Source of the DNA: Amphritea opalescens
GTDB taxonomy: Bacteria > Pseudomonadota > Gammaproteobacteria > Pseudomonadales > Balneatricaceae
DNA length: 64,000 nucleotides
NCBI RefSeq assembly: GCF_003957515.1
Contig: NZ_RQXW01000015.1
Location: 26,192 to 90,191, forward strand
Direction of reading: 5' to 3'
The notes under the pieces were generated by a model that was not told where the DNA came from, did not search any database, and saw only the letters and a program-made list of their open reading frames with translations. The position numbers and the translations under genes were made by a program. Below are positions 55,899 to 64,000 of the stretch, piece by piece; position 1 is the first letter of the stretch, and each line of letters opens with the position of its first letter.

Positions 55899-55927
55899 AT
55901 CTTATTGATATGACCTGTTTTGGTCAA
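55899..55927 (-). promoter_or_regulatory. Promoter of the Glu-Gly tRNA pair
   Basis: On the minus strand TTGACC (55922-55927) and TAAGAT (55899-55904) are 17 bases apart, followed by ACGCCCCG, a GC-rich discriminator expected of stringently controlled stable-RNA genes. Confidence 0.78.
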
Positions 55928-56069
55928 CCCCTTAAAGGCAATTTTATGATGTTTTTTGCATTATTCTTAACAAAACAAATTCCCTAGCAGCAACAGCAGC
56001 CGATCGCCCTCTCTTTAGCCACGACCTAGTGCGCCTCTAGCACCGCCGCAAACCGCCATCAACCATCCT

Positions 56070-56531
56070 TTATAGAGGGATAGCCGTACTGAATTTATCT
56101 CGGCGCAACGAGATCAAGGTGCGAAACTTACTCAGATTAGCATCGGTCGAAAGATACTTGCGCGTAAAGGTTTCATAACTCTCCATATCTTCAACCATCA
56201 GGATCAACATGAAATCCACTTCACCGGTCACCTGATAGCACTGCGTCACTTCAGGTGCTGAGTTCATCTTCCGCTTAAAGGCTTCATAGATATCCAATTG
56301 ATCGCGCACCATTTCCACTTCGACAATCACATTGATGTAGCGCCCCACTAACCGTGGGTCAATGAGCGCAACTTCCGCCATGATGATCCCTTCATCTCTT
56401 AAGCGACGTACGCGCCGCAGACAAGCTGGCGGAGACAAGCCCACTTTTTCGGCTAAATTTTGATTACTGATCCGGTCATCCCGTTGCAGGATATTCAAAA
56501 TACTCCGATCAATTCTATCCAGATTCACCAT
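56070..56531 (-). CDS. Lrp/AsnC-family regulator
   Basis: A 153-residue feast/famine regulator. The helix-turn-helix is ILNILQRDDRISNQNLAEKVGLSPPACLRRVRRL (with the L-S-P-P-x-C turn close to true Lrp), followed by the RAM domain (C-Y-Q-V-T-G-E-V-D-F-M-L). It is divergent from the Gate-domain transporter and likely controls it, possibly in response to an amino acid. That is inferred from position. Confidence 0.88.
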   Translation of the reverse strand: MVNLDRIDRSILNILQRDDRISNQNLAEKVGLSPPACLRRVRRLRDEGIIMAEVALIDPRLVGRYINVIVEVEMVRDQLDIYEAFKRKMNSAPEVTQCYQVTGEVDFMLILMVEDMESYETFTRKYLSTDANLSKFRTLISLRRDKFSTAIPL

Positions 56532-56628
56532 CAGCCCGCCTTAAAGTTAATTTATGGAAACAATATAACTAAAATTAGAAATAAAATTACATAAAACCGA
56601 TATTAAATGAAATCATAAAACACAACTT

Positions 56629-57657
56629 ATGATTAGACTAGCGAGCTTAGTAAATCGATTGACGGACCTTGTTATGCAACACCAACTCAGCTCTTTTATT
56701 TATGAGACCATTCCCAGCCTGGCCCGCGAAATCTATGCGGTCTGTCTGATGCTGTTCAAGTTGACGATTCCTGTATTAATTATCGTTAAGCTATTAGAGG
56801 AGCTAGGGGCTATTCCCTATATCAGCCGAGTGCTAGAACCTGTCATGCAGTTGGTCGGTCTGCCGGATTCAATGGGGCTCGTATGGGCGACCACGTTATT
56901 GACGAGCATCTACGGCGGCATGCTGATCTTTTTTCAGCTGGCACCACAGGAAAACCTCACGGTCGCTCAGGTCACCGTCATCAGCACGCTGATGTTGATT
57001 GCCCACAGTCTGCCCATCGAGTTACGTATTGTTCAAAAGGCAGGGGTGAAAATCGTCTTCGCCCTACTGATCCGCGTCATACCTGCGCTTATCCTAGGCG
57101 CACTTCTGCATCACAGCTACCTTTGGGGAGACTGGCTACAACAACCGGTCGTGCTGATGTGGCAACCCCCTGTCACCGATGACAGCCTACTCAGTTGGGG
57201 GCTTAATCAATTACAAAGCTTCATGATGATTATTGTCGTCATCACGGTACTCATGAGTCTGTTACGGTTTTTACGCTGGATACATATCGAACGTTTAATG
57301 ATCTGGCTGCTGCAACCCGTGCTGAAGTTATTAGGTATTGGCCCTCAAGCCGCCTCCTTAACAATTGTTGGTGTCACCCTTGGCCTATCATTCGGTGGCG
57401 GCCTCTTGATTCGTGAGGCACAAAGCGGCCGCGTGAGCCCCAAAGATTGTTTTTCTGCATTATGCTTACTCAGCTTATGTCATAGCATGATTGAAGATAC
57501 ACTGCTGGTCATGACACTGGGCGCCGATCTATCCGGGGTACTCTGGGCAAGACTGATCTTTAGTCTCGTCTTCATTGCTATTATGACCCGGGTGCTAAAT
57601 AGACTTTCAGAGCCCACCCAACATCGTTGGTTACTTAACCCCGCCATCAGAGACTGA
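56629..57657 (+). CDS. Nucleoside-recognition (Gate) domain membrane protein
   Basis: A 342-residue inner-membrane protein with about eight helices and two Gate-type halves, the first with LVWATTLLTSIYGGMLIFFQLAP and the second with LGLSFGGGLLIREAQSGR. These proteins are related to nucleoside transporters and to spore-maturation proteins SpmA/B; the substrate is unknown. A second start (ATG 56674) is possible. The RarD gene follows after 11 bases. Confidence 0.82.
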   Translation: MIRLASLVNRLTDLVMQHQLSSFIYETIPSLAREIYAVCLMLFKLTIPVLIIVKLLEELGAIPYISRVLEPVMQLVGLPDSMGLVWATTLLTSIYGGMLIFFQLAPQENLTVAQVTVISTLMLIAHSLPIELRIVQKAGVKIVFALLIRVIPALILGALLHHSYLWGDWLQQPVVLMWQPPVTDDSLLSWGLNQLQSFMMIIVVITVLMSLLRFLRWIHIERLMIWLLQPVLKLLGIGPQAASLTIVGVTLGLSFGGGLLIREAQSGRVSPKDCFSALCLLSLCHSMIEDTLLVMTLGADLSGVLWARLIFSLVFIAIMTRVLNRLSEPTQHRWLLNPAIRD

Positions 57658-57668
57658 GGATTACCTTT

Positions 57669-58595
57669 ATGCAAACCGACACCAGTGAACAGCGCAAAGG
57701 CGTACTGTTCGCGCTTTCAGCCTATGGCATGTGGGGGCTATTCCCCATCTATTTTAAAAGCGTAGCCGCTGTTAGCCCACTGGAGATTCTCTCTCACCGG
57801 ATTGTCTGGTCGGTCATCTTTATGGCTCTGTTCATCCTTGCATCGGGGCGCTGGCAAGTTCTGTTAGAGAACCTGCGGCAAAAGAAATTGCTCGCCTGCC
57901 TCGGTGCCTCCGCTATTTTAATCTCCATTAACTGGGGAGTATTTATCTGGGCCGTCGGTCAGGGACATATACTGGAAACCTCAATGGGTTATTTTATAAA
58001 CCCACTGGTGAGCCTGCTACTGGGTATGATTTTTCTCGGCGAGCGACTAAGAAAAGTACAATGGATAGCCATATGCCTAGCGGTTGCCGGTGTTGCCTAT
58101 CAACTGATACTACTAGGCAACCTACCCTGGGTGGCTCTGGTACTGGCTTGCAGTTTCGGCACCTATGGACTGCTGCGTAAACAGATAGTCATCGATCCAT
58201 TCTCAGGCTTGTTAATTGAAACCTTGCTCCTCAGCCCCTTTGCCTTGGTCTATCTATTCTGGCTGCAACAGCATGATCAGCTCATCTTCCTGACGGCTAA
58301 CATCACAACATCCTGGTTACTGGTCGCGGGCGGTATTGTCACCAGCCTGCCCTTGATCTGTTTCGCGGCTGGCGTCAAACGGTTACCGCTAACGGTTAAT
58401 GGGCTACTGATGTATATCACTCCCAGTATCACCTTTATTCTGGCTGTCGTTGTCTACGACGAACCCATGAACCTTAACCGACTCGTGACCTTTGCGCTGA
58501 TATGGAGTGGCCTGATTATATTCACCGTAGAGGGCATATGGCGGGCACGAAACACACCGGACATCCTTCTAGAGCCAACGGTGGCGGTCAAATAG
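57669..58595 (+). CDS. rarD: RarD-like EamA transporter, copy 1
   Basis: A 308-residue protein with ten membrane helices. It begins with the RarD block KGVLFALSAYGMWGLFPIYFK, followed by ILSHRIVWSVIFM, INPLVSLLLGMIFLGERL and TSLPLICFAAGVKRLPLTVNGLLMYI. RarD proteins are DMT-superfamily exporters, linked to chloramphenicol sensitivity in Pseudomonas. A close paralogue is encoded next. It is probably in an operon with the Gate-domain gene. Confidence 0.9.
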   Translation: MQTDTSEQRKGVLFALSAYGMWGLFPIYFKSVAAVSPLEILSHRIVWSVIFMALFILASGRWQVLLENLRQKKLLACLGASAILISINWGVFIWAVGQGHILETSMGYFINPLVSLLLGMIFLGERLRKVQWIAICLAVAGVAYQLILLGNLPWVALVLACSFGTYGLLRKQIVIDPFSGLLIETLLLSPFALVYLFWLQQHDQLIFLTANITTSWLLVAGGIVTSLPLICFAAGVKRLPLTVNGLLMYITPSITFILAVVVYDEPMNLNRLVTFALIWSGLIIFTVEGIWRARNTPDILLEPTVAVK

Positions 58596-58734
58596 ACTCC
58601 AACGCCCACTCCATAGGCGGGTTTAGTTTGCGCTGTTTAATATATTAAGTTATACACTGCCCTCACTATTTTGGTAAGGCTTAACCTGTTCGCAATACAG
58701 GCAGATACCCAGCACAAGGAAATAAGAATCCAGC

Positions 58735-59646
58735 ATGGAAATAAGTCAGCAAGAACAAAAAAAAGGGATTCTGTATGCCCTCGCCGCCTATGGCATGTGG
58801 GGCTTAATTCCTGTTTACTTCAAATCAGTCGCGAGCATCAGCCCCTTTGAAATTGTTGCTCACCGGGTGATTTGGTCGGTGATTTTTTTAGCTCTGTTTA
58901 TGGCGGCAACGGGCCGTTGGCAAACACTGATGGATAACCTGCGTCAGAAAAAACTGCTGGCTAGTCTGACGCTCTCAGCCATCATTATTTCATTCAATTG
59001 GTTGGTGTTTATTTGGGCTGTCGCACAGGAGCGCATTCTAGAAGCCTCTTTGGGCTACTATATTAATCCACTGATCAGCGTTCTATTAGGGATGATCTTT
59101 CTCGGGGAACGGCTGCGCATAGCGCAATGGCTGGCCATCTTGATCGCCACGGCCGGTGTCGCCTATCAACTGATCTTACTGGGTAGCCTGCCCTGGGTTG
59201 CGCTAGCGCTGGCCTTCAGTTTTGGCTTCTATGGCTTATTACGTAAACGTATTGTTGTCGATCCGTTTTCTGGCTTACTGATCGAAACATTGATTCTCAG
59301 CCCCATCGCATTGATTTACCTATTCTGGCTGCAGCAGCAGGGTCAGTTAACCTTTATCCACAGCGGCACCAATACCATGATACTGCTAGCGGCAGCGGGC
59401 ATCGTCACCAGCCTGCCACTGATTTGCTTCGCCGCCGGTGCCCGTCGCTTAACACTCACCATGAATGGGCTGCTGCAATATATTGCACCGAGTATCGCCT
59501 TTTTATTGGCCGTGTTTGTTTATCATGAACCCCTGAATAGTGATCGACTCATCACCTTCGCACTCATCTGGATAGGTTTAATTCTCTTCACATCGGAAAG
59601 TCTCTGGCGGAGCCGTAAAATCCGTGCCGAAACCATTCAGCTTTAA
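58735..59646 (+). CDS. rarD: RarD-like EamA transporter, copy 2
   Basis: A 303-residue paralogue of the preceding gene, sharing nearly every motif (KGILYALAAYGMWGLIPVYFK, AHRVIWSVIF, YINPLISVLLGMIFLGERL, TSLPLICFAAGARRLTLTMNGLLQYI). The two are about two-thirds identical by eye, so they arose by tandem duplication. The 139-base gap between them and its own leader suggest it may have a separate promoter. Confidence 0.9.
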   Translation: MEISQQEQKKGILYALAAYGMWGLIPVYFKSVASISPFEIVAHRVIWSVIFLALFMAATGRWQTLMDNLRQKKLLASLTLSAIIISFNWLVFIWAVAQERILEASLGYYINPLISVLLGMIFLGERLRIAQWLAILIATAGVAYQLILLGSLPWVALALAFSFGFYGLLRKRIVVDPFSGLLIETLILSPIALIYLFWLQQQGQLTFIHSGTNTMILLAAAGIVTSLPLICFAAGARRLTLTMNGLLQYIAPSIAFLLAVFVYHEPLNSDRLITFALIWIGLILFTSESLWRSRKIRAETIQL

Positions 59647-59675
59647 GCCATCATCACGCACCATGGACAACCCCA

Positions 59676-59713
59676 AAAGCGCCGGTAATCCCAAAAAATA
59701 CCGGTGCTTTTTT
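59676..59713 (+). terminator. Intrinsic terminator after the second rarD
   Basis: Arms AAAGCGCCGGTA and TACCGGTGCTTT (one mismatch) with an 11-base loop, followed by TTTTTT on the plus strand. Confidence 0.9.
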
Positions 59714-59871
59714 ACCACGAGAACACCCTGAGTTAAAACGGTAAGGCGTTAGAGAATCACCCTTCAGCAGTGCATTTATAACGCAAGCCACGCATCGAAT
59801 TTAATAACTCCTGATGCTTTCATCAGCTTCTATCTCACCGGAGCGTCCTCAAATCTCCAGATAAACCCTCA

Positions 59872-60042
59872 CTAATCATCTTTGCTAATCGTTATCTCAA
59901 GCGATTTAGCATTACCCGCAAACCACTTCTGAACATACAGAGAGCCCACTATCGGCGCCGTTCCCTCTTCAGGAACCTCTTTGTAGCGAACACTGTTTTT
60001 GGTTTCTTTCTCAAACTCAAACTTAACGACTTTTTTAGACAT
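59872..60042 (-). CDS. Small conserved hypothetical protein
   Basis: A 56-residue protein, starting at ATG 60042 (MSKKVVKFEFEKETKNSVRY); the frame is open four codons further. It has alternating strand-like segments and the block IVGSLYVQKW that recurs in small proteobacterial proteins I have seen as uncharacterised. No function can be given. No partner gene nearby. Confidence 0.7.
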   Translation of the reverse strand: MSKKVVKFEFEKETKNSVRYKEVPEEGTAPIVGSLYVQKWFAGNAKSLEITISKDD

Positions 60043-60054
60043 AGCGTTTCCCAC

Positions 60055-60552
60055 TCAAATAAGTTCGCCCCAAGGATCTAGCGACAATTGTTTTCAACAT
60101 GAACGATTAACTGATGATAGTTGCAGCATCACTTATCCAAACCAGCCATGCTGCGGTTGGCTCAATGCTACTTGCTTTGCCCCGCGGCTTAAAGGGATAG
60201 CGACGATGCGGATAAGGTTCGGCAATCCCCCCTTTTTTAGGTAAGCCTAATCTTAACTCCGTTCAAACGACGCTCTGACCACTTAACGTTTTCTCAACGC
60301 GCTAAACCAAACAAGAGCACAGTGCCCATCAGCATAAAATCACCAAGACACTCATATAAAAAGCCCATATAAAATAAGACGCTGCGGTGTTACCCCTAAC
60401 GATTCTTAGGTACTATATGAACAACCTCTAATGTGCACTATCCAGCGCCAAGGTGCGAATAAAAAGAGAGCCGCTCACACTAAAGACTTGTTGGCATCTA
60501 TGACCTACACCCGCTAAATAAAGCAGGCAAAATAATACCGACCGAGGTTTTC
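60055..60552. other. Gene-free stretch before the ABC efflux operon
   Basis: About 500 bases with no gene or remnant I can identify. The promoter of the efflux operon should lie in the last 150 bases. Nothing else stands out. Confidence 0.45.
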
Positions 60553-61743
60553 ATGCGCATTACTTATGGAATTATCATTGTCATCCTGTGCATTGCGTCA
60601 TTAATCGGCATGCAAAAGTGGCTAGGGCCTGTTTTACCCGCCCTAACCGTCGAAACGCTTCCGCTGGAGTTACGCATTGTGGCCAGCGGTGAAGTCCGCT
60701 ATCAATCGCTTGCGCGCATAGGCAGTGAAATAACCGGAACCGTTGTGGCGCGTCATGTCCGTGAAGGTGATCAGGTTAAAAAAGGGGATTTACTCATAGA
60801 GCTAAACTCTAAAGAGCTGCAATCTAGCTTATCCCAAGCCAAAACCTTACTCGAGCAACTGCAAAAAAATAGTCGACCACAAGCACAAGCCGCATTAGTT
60901 GAAGCCAAGGAGAACTTACAACAAGCGAGCCGAGAAGCTCGACGCCGTGAAGCGTTAGCCAAAAAAGGCATGCTCCCTGCCGAGCAAGTTGAGCAAGCCC
61001 AGCGCATAGAAAAAAACGCCAAAACGGCCTTAACCCGTGCGCAACTGGCCGCCGATGCCCTCGCCCCAAACAACACAGAAGAACACTTATTACAGCAACG
61101 TGTGGCCAGCGCAGAAGCTGAATTAGCAAAAACACGGCTTTACGCCCCTTTTGCTGGGCGTGTACAAACACGCAATGTTGAGCCCGGTGATCTGGTTCAA
61201 CCGGGCAAGGTATTACTAGAGATCGCTCGCAGCGACGGCCTTGAAGTAGTGGTAGCCTTAGATGAAAAAAACTTTGCCCCGGTTAAATTAGACCAGCCTG
61301 TGCAATTAATCGCAGATGCTTGGCCACAGATAACGATCCCTGGGGTCGTCAGCTTTATCGCTCCAGCCGTAGACAGCGGACGCGGTACAATCGACGTTCA
61401 CATTGACGTCCTAGCCAATGACTCAAATGAACAACACGCCCTGCTACAAGGCATGACCGTTTCGGCGAATATCATTACCGCAGAACGCGAACGCACGCTT
61501 GTCCTGCCCAATGACTACATCTTATTTAACGCTAATGGCAAAGCCCAAGTGGCACGCTGGCAAGATGGCAAGGTGAACTTAGTGGATGTCACACTGGGAC
61601 TACAAAATGCCACCCACAGTGAAATCACCTCCGGTTTACAACAAGATGATGTGGTCGTACAAACGGCTAATCCCAATGACACGCTAGCGAACGGTCAACG
61701 TGCCCGCGTGCATTTTGAGCAGGTGCAACATGTCATTTTTTAA
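60553..61743 (+). CDS. Periplasmic adaptor of ABC efflux pump (MacA-like)
   Basis: A 396-residue membrane-fusion protein with an N-terminal anchor (about 4-20), a lipoyl-like barrel (GTVVARHVREGDQVKKGDLLIEL), a long coiled-coil hairpin (about 95-185) and beta-barrel domains. It is the adaptor of a tripartite ABC pump. It overlaps the permease gene by 14 bases. No outer-membrane TolC-type gene is near. Confidence 0.88.
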   Translation: MRITYGIIIVILCIASLIGMQKWLGPVLPALTVETLPLELRIVASGEVRYQSLARIGSEITGTVVARHVREGDQVKKGDLLIELNSKELQSSLSQAKTLLEQLQKNSRPQAQAALVEAKENLQQASREARRREALAKKGMLPAEQVEQAQRIEKNAKTALTRAQLAADALAPNNTEEHLLQQRVASAEAELAKTRLYAPFAGRVQTRNVEPGDLVQPGKVLLEIARSDGLEVVVALDEKNFAPVKLDQPVQLIADAWPQITIPGVVSFIAPAVDSGRGTIDVHIDVLANDSNEQHALLQGMTVSANIITAERERTLVLPNDYILFNANGKAQVARWQDGKVNLVDVTLGLQNATHSEITSGLQQDDVVVQTANPNDTLANGQRARVHFEQVQHVIF

Positions 61744-62971
61744 TGCCATTAGTCGTTTGCGTAATTCACTTTGGATTGAATGGCGCATTGCCATACGTTT
61801 TCTGGCCGAAAGCCCATTACAAACCTTACTAATCAGTGTGGCTATCTCTGTTGGCGCGGCGGTCATTGTTTTTATTACGGCATTAATCATGGGTCTGCAA
61901 ATTAATCTTATCAACAAAACCCTTGGCACTCAGGCTCATATTCGAATTGAAGCCACCCAACAGCACAATAACTTTTCAGAATTTCCAGAGGGCAAATACG
62001 TTTGGACATTTGAAAACCCTAGAGCACAGCGTTTACAAACCATTAATAACTGGCAAGAAGTACGGGACACTCTGGATCAATACTCAGCATTCAATACCGT
62101 CTCCCCATTAATTTCAGGGCCTGCCTTTGCCACAAAAGGCTCCGCACGGTCCTCGGTTGCATTAATGGGCATCGACCCTAAGCGTTATACCGGCATTATC
62201 AACCTTGAAGAATACTTAACCGAGGGGCAGTTCAGCATTGAGGCCAGCGATATATTAATCGGTTACCAACTGGCGAAAGACTTAGGTCTACGCAGCGGTG
62301 ACAAGCTACGCATTGATGCAGGTGATAATCACCAAGCGGTTATGAATGTTGCCGGAATTTTTGAATTAGGTGTACGGGAATTAGACAGCCGCTATGTTTA
62401 CACCAGTCTAAAGCAAGCACAAACCCTGCTAAACTTGCCCGGTGGCATCACCATTTTAGAAATCAAAATCTCGGATGTTTTCAGCGCCGAATACTGGGCA
62501 CAACGCATTCAAAAACTAACCGGTTTGTATGTACAAAGCTGGATGGAAAGTAATGGCCAGCTACTCAATGCACTCAACTCACAAAGCATGACCACTCAAA
62601 TAATTCGCGTCTTTGTTGCCATGTCTGTCATCTTTGGTATTGCCAGTGTGCTAGCGGTCAGCGTGGTACAGCGCACCCGAGAAATTGGAATCTTGCGTGC
62701 CATGGGAAGCTCCCAGCAACAGATTTTACGGGTCTTCTTATTGCAAGGCGGCCTACTGGGATTAACCGGTTCGTTATTAGGCGTACTCATGGGTTACACC
62801 TTAATTCAGATATTCAACGCGATCGACACCAAGTTATTTGTTATTGAGCTTGAGACATCTATGATGCTATCTGCCATCTTCATTGCCACCCTTGCCGGTG
62901 TACTAGCGGCCATGGTGCCAGCCCGTCGAGCAGCGAAATACGACCCAGCCGTGGCCATACGTTATGTCTAA
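61730..62971 (+). CDS. FtsX/MacB-type ABC permease
   Basis: About 413 residues with four membrane helices: one near the N-terminus, then a large periplasmic MacB-type domain, then three at the C-terminus with RTREIGILRAMGSSQQQI, the FtsX-family coupling motif. I start at ATG 61730 (MSFFNAISR). The frame upstream adds ten codons with little support. It overlaps the ATPase gene by 8 bases. It works in mechanotransmission-type export with the neighbouring subunits. Confidence 0.9.
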   Translation: MSFFNAISRLRNSLWIEWRIAIRFLAESPLQTLLISVAISVGAAVIVFITALIMGLQINLINKTLGTQAHIRIEATQQHNNFSEFPEGKYVWTFENPRAQRLQTINNWQEVRDTLDQYSAFNTVSPLISGPAFATKGSARSSVALMGIDPKRYTGIINLEEYLTEGQFSIEASDILIGYQLAKDLGLRSGDKLRIDAGDNHQAVMNVAGIFELGVRELDSRYVYTSLKQAQTLLNLPGGITILEIKISDVFSAEYWAQRIQKLTGLYVQSWMESNGQLLNALNSQSMTTQIIRVFVAMSVIFGIASVLAVSVVQRTREIGILRAMGSSQQQILRVFLLQGGLLGLTGSLLGVLMGYTLIQIFNAIDTKLFVIELETSMMLSAIFIATLAGVLAAMVPARRAAKYDPAVAIRYV

Positions 62972-63725
62972 CTCATCAGTATTAATCACCCCAGATAATC
63001 AGCAAACCGTCTTACAGCTCGATAAGATCAATAAGGTTTTTAATGAAGGCACGCCCTTAGCCAATCATGTTTTGCATGATGTCTCTTTGCAGGTTAGCCG
63101 TGGTGAACTGGTAGCCTTAGTGGGCACCTCCGGCTCAGGCAAAAGCACCCTATTAAATGTCATGGGCTTATTGGATCTGTATTCATCGGGCGAGTTGCGC
63201 ATTCAAGGGCACCTCACCCAAGGCCTAAGCGAGCAACAACGCACCCAATTGCGCAGCGAATCCATTGGTTTTGTGTTTCAGTTTCATCACCTAATCAACG
63301 CATTTAGCACCATCGACAATGTGCTTATGCCCTTAATGCTGCGCTACGGCAAACCCAACCAAGAACAAACGGAATACGCCCAATACTTACTAAACGAAGT
63401 GGGACTAGCGAACTACGCGCATATCGCCACCAACCGCTTGTCCGGCGGACAGCAACAGCGAGTCGCCATTGCCCGCGCCTTAGTCTCACGCCCAGCATTA
63501 ATTTTAGCGGACGAACCCACGGGCAACTTAGACACCCAAACCGCCGACGAAGTCTTCGACTTATTTGAACGCTTTAACGTCGAACATCAGTGCGCTATCG
63601 TCATCGTCACTCACGATCCGCGCTTAAGCGCACGCTGCCCACGCACTATACGACTCACCGACGGGCGTATTGTCTATGATGGTGCGTCTGCAAACTTACC
63701 TAATGCATTTACAAAGACAGTGTGA
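62964..63725 (+). CDS. ABC ATPase of the efflux system (MacB/LolD-type)
   Basis: A 253-residue ATPase. Walker [14 protein letters not shown] (about 53-65), the Q-loop F-V-F-Q-F-H-H-L, signature [15 protein letters not shown] and Walker [13 protein letters not shown] are intact. It is the last gene of the trio with MacA-like adaptor and FtsX-type permease, which together probably export a lipophilic or peptide substrate. The substrate is unknown. Confidence 0.92.
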   Translation: MSNSSVLITPDNQQTVLQLDKINKVFNEGTPLANHVLHDVSLQVSRGELVALVGTSGSGKSTLLNVMGLLDLYSSGELRIQGHLTQGLSEQQRTQLRSESIGFVFQFHHLINAFSTIDNVLMPLMLRYGKPNQEQTEYAQYLLNEVGLANYAHIATNRLSGGQQQRVAIARALVSRPALILADEPTGNLDTQTADEVFDLFERFNVEHQCAIVIVTHDPRLSARCPRTIRLTDGRIVYDGASANLPNAFTKTV

Positions 63726-63749
63726 GGCGGCATAAAATGAAGTGGTTAT

Positions 63750-64000
63750 AGTTTCCCGGACACACAGATGTGGGTAATATCCCCACTAATAGAGGTGTGT
63801 TCGAATGAATCAAAAGAAAGCCAATACTTATACTGCTGAATTTAAAGAGTCAGCCATCAAACTGGCAGTAGAATCCAGTCAACCGGTAACCCAAACCGCC
63901 AGAGAGCTGGGAATTAACGTTAATACTTTGCATACTTGGATCAATAATTATCGCCGTAAGAATCCTGGTGACGCTCCTCAAGTTGATGATGAACATCTCT
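63750..64000 (+). mobile_element. Left end of an IS3-family element
   Basis: The transposase gene starts 79 bases after the ABC ATPase stop, with a probable terminal region (GTTTCCCGGACAC) in between and a GTGGG/CCCAC hairpin (63770-63786). The exact end is not resolved. The element continues beyond the window. Confidence 0.65.
63805..64000 (+). CDS. IS3-family transposase OrfA, N-terminal part
   Basis: The first 65 residues of an OrfA-type protein (HTH_Tnp_1). YTAEFKESAIKLAVESSQPV leads to the helix-turn-helix TARELGINVNTLHTWI, followed by a basic R-R-K-N segment. Truncated by the window end, so completeness and OrfB are unknown. Confidence 0.88.
   Translation, partial: MNQKKANTYTAEFKESAIKLAVESSQPVTQTARELGINVNTLHTWINNYRRKNPGDAPQVDDEHL

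Overview
The window looks like a chromosomal segment of a marine gammaproteobacterium. It has moderate GC in the core genes, a YdbH/YnbE/YdbL envelope module, a PA2817-family gene, RmuC, SbcCD, QueF, MepM and gammaproteobacterial tRNA sequences with encoded CCA ends. An Oceanospirillaceae-like host is my best inference; no 16S gene is present to confirm it.

1-5.1 kb is accessory: the tail of a LysR regulator, a DUF3127 OB-fold protein with an SSB-like tip, an AT-rich island with a QueC-like PP-loop protein and a polysaccharide pyruvyl transferase, a 7-bp tandem repeat, a probable glycosyltransferase stub and a dead IS30 transposase. 5.1-9.4 kb is a branched-chain 2-oxo acid dehydrogenase operon (fused E1, double-lipoyl E2) with a divergent Lrp-type regulator. 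9.6-20 kb is a loose mosaic: SelO, a frameshifted small gene, a DMT transporter, arsR-arsH, a large UvrD/HelD-like helicase with nuclease-like insert and zinc ribbons, an IS66 remnant interrupted by an IS5 remnant, and an LLM oxidoreductase. It ends in a non-coding array of four ~115-bp repeats whose last two copies preserve a hairpin by compensatory changes.

20-26.3 kb carries tRNA-Ser and ftsA-ftsZ, which are detached from the usual division cluster (no ftsQ or lpxC beside them), then a GGCT-fold protein, rmuC and a small membrane protein. 26.5-32.3 kb is an envelope block: O-methyltransferase, ydbH-ynbE-ydbL, a DsbB-like protein and an LpxR-like lipid A deacylase. 32.3-44.1 kb holds a copper-type TonB receptor, sbcD-sbcC, a TRIC-type channel, a GNAT enzyme, a MepM-like endopeptidase and a eukaryotic-type HisA translationally linked to a lipoprotein SGNH esterase.

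44.1-55.1 kb has secreted proteins (DUF4197, cyclophilin), a thioesterase, a nitroreductase, queF, a YadGH-type ABC exporter, and a three-gene operon joining a small periplasmic binding-like protein, a beta-barrel porin and a GGDEF/EAL protein. 55.1-55.9 kb is a duplicated tRNA-Glu/tRNA-Gly cluster with two good promoters. 56-64 kb holds an Lrp regulator, a Gate-domain transporter, tandem RarD paralogues, a MacA/FtsX/LolD-type ABC efflux trio and the start of an IS3-family element.

The best candidate for something undescribed is the structured repeat array at about 19.58-20.03 kb.
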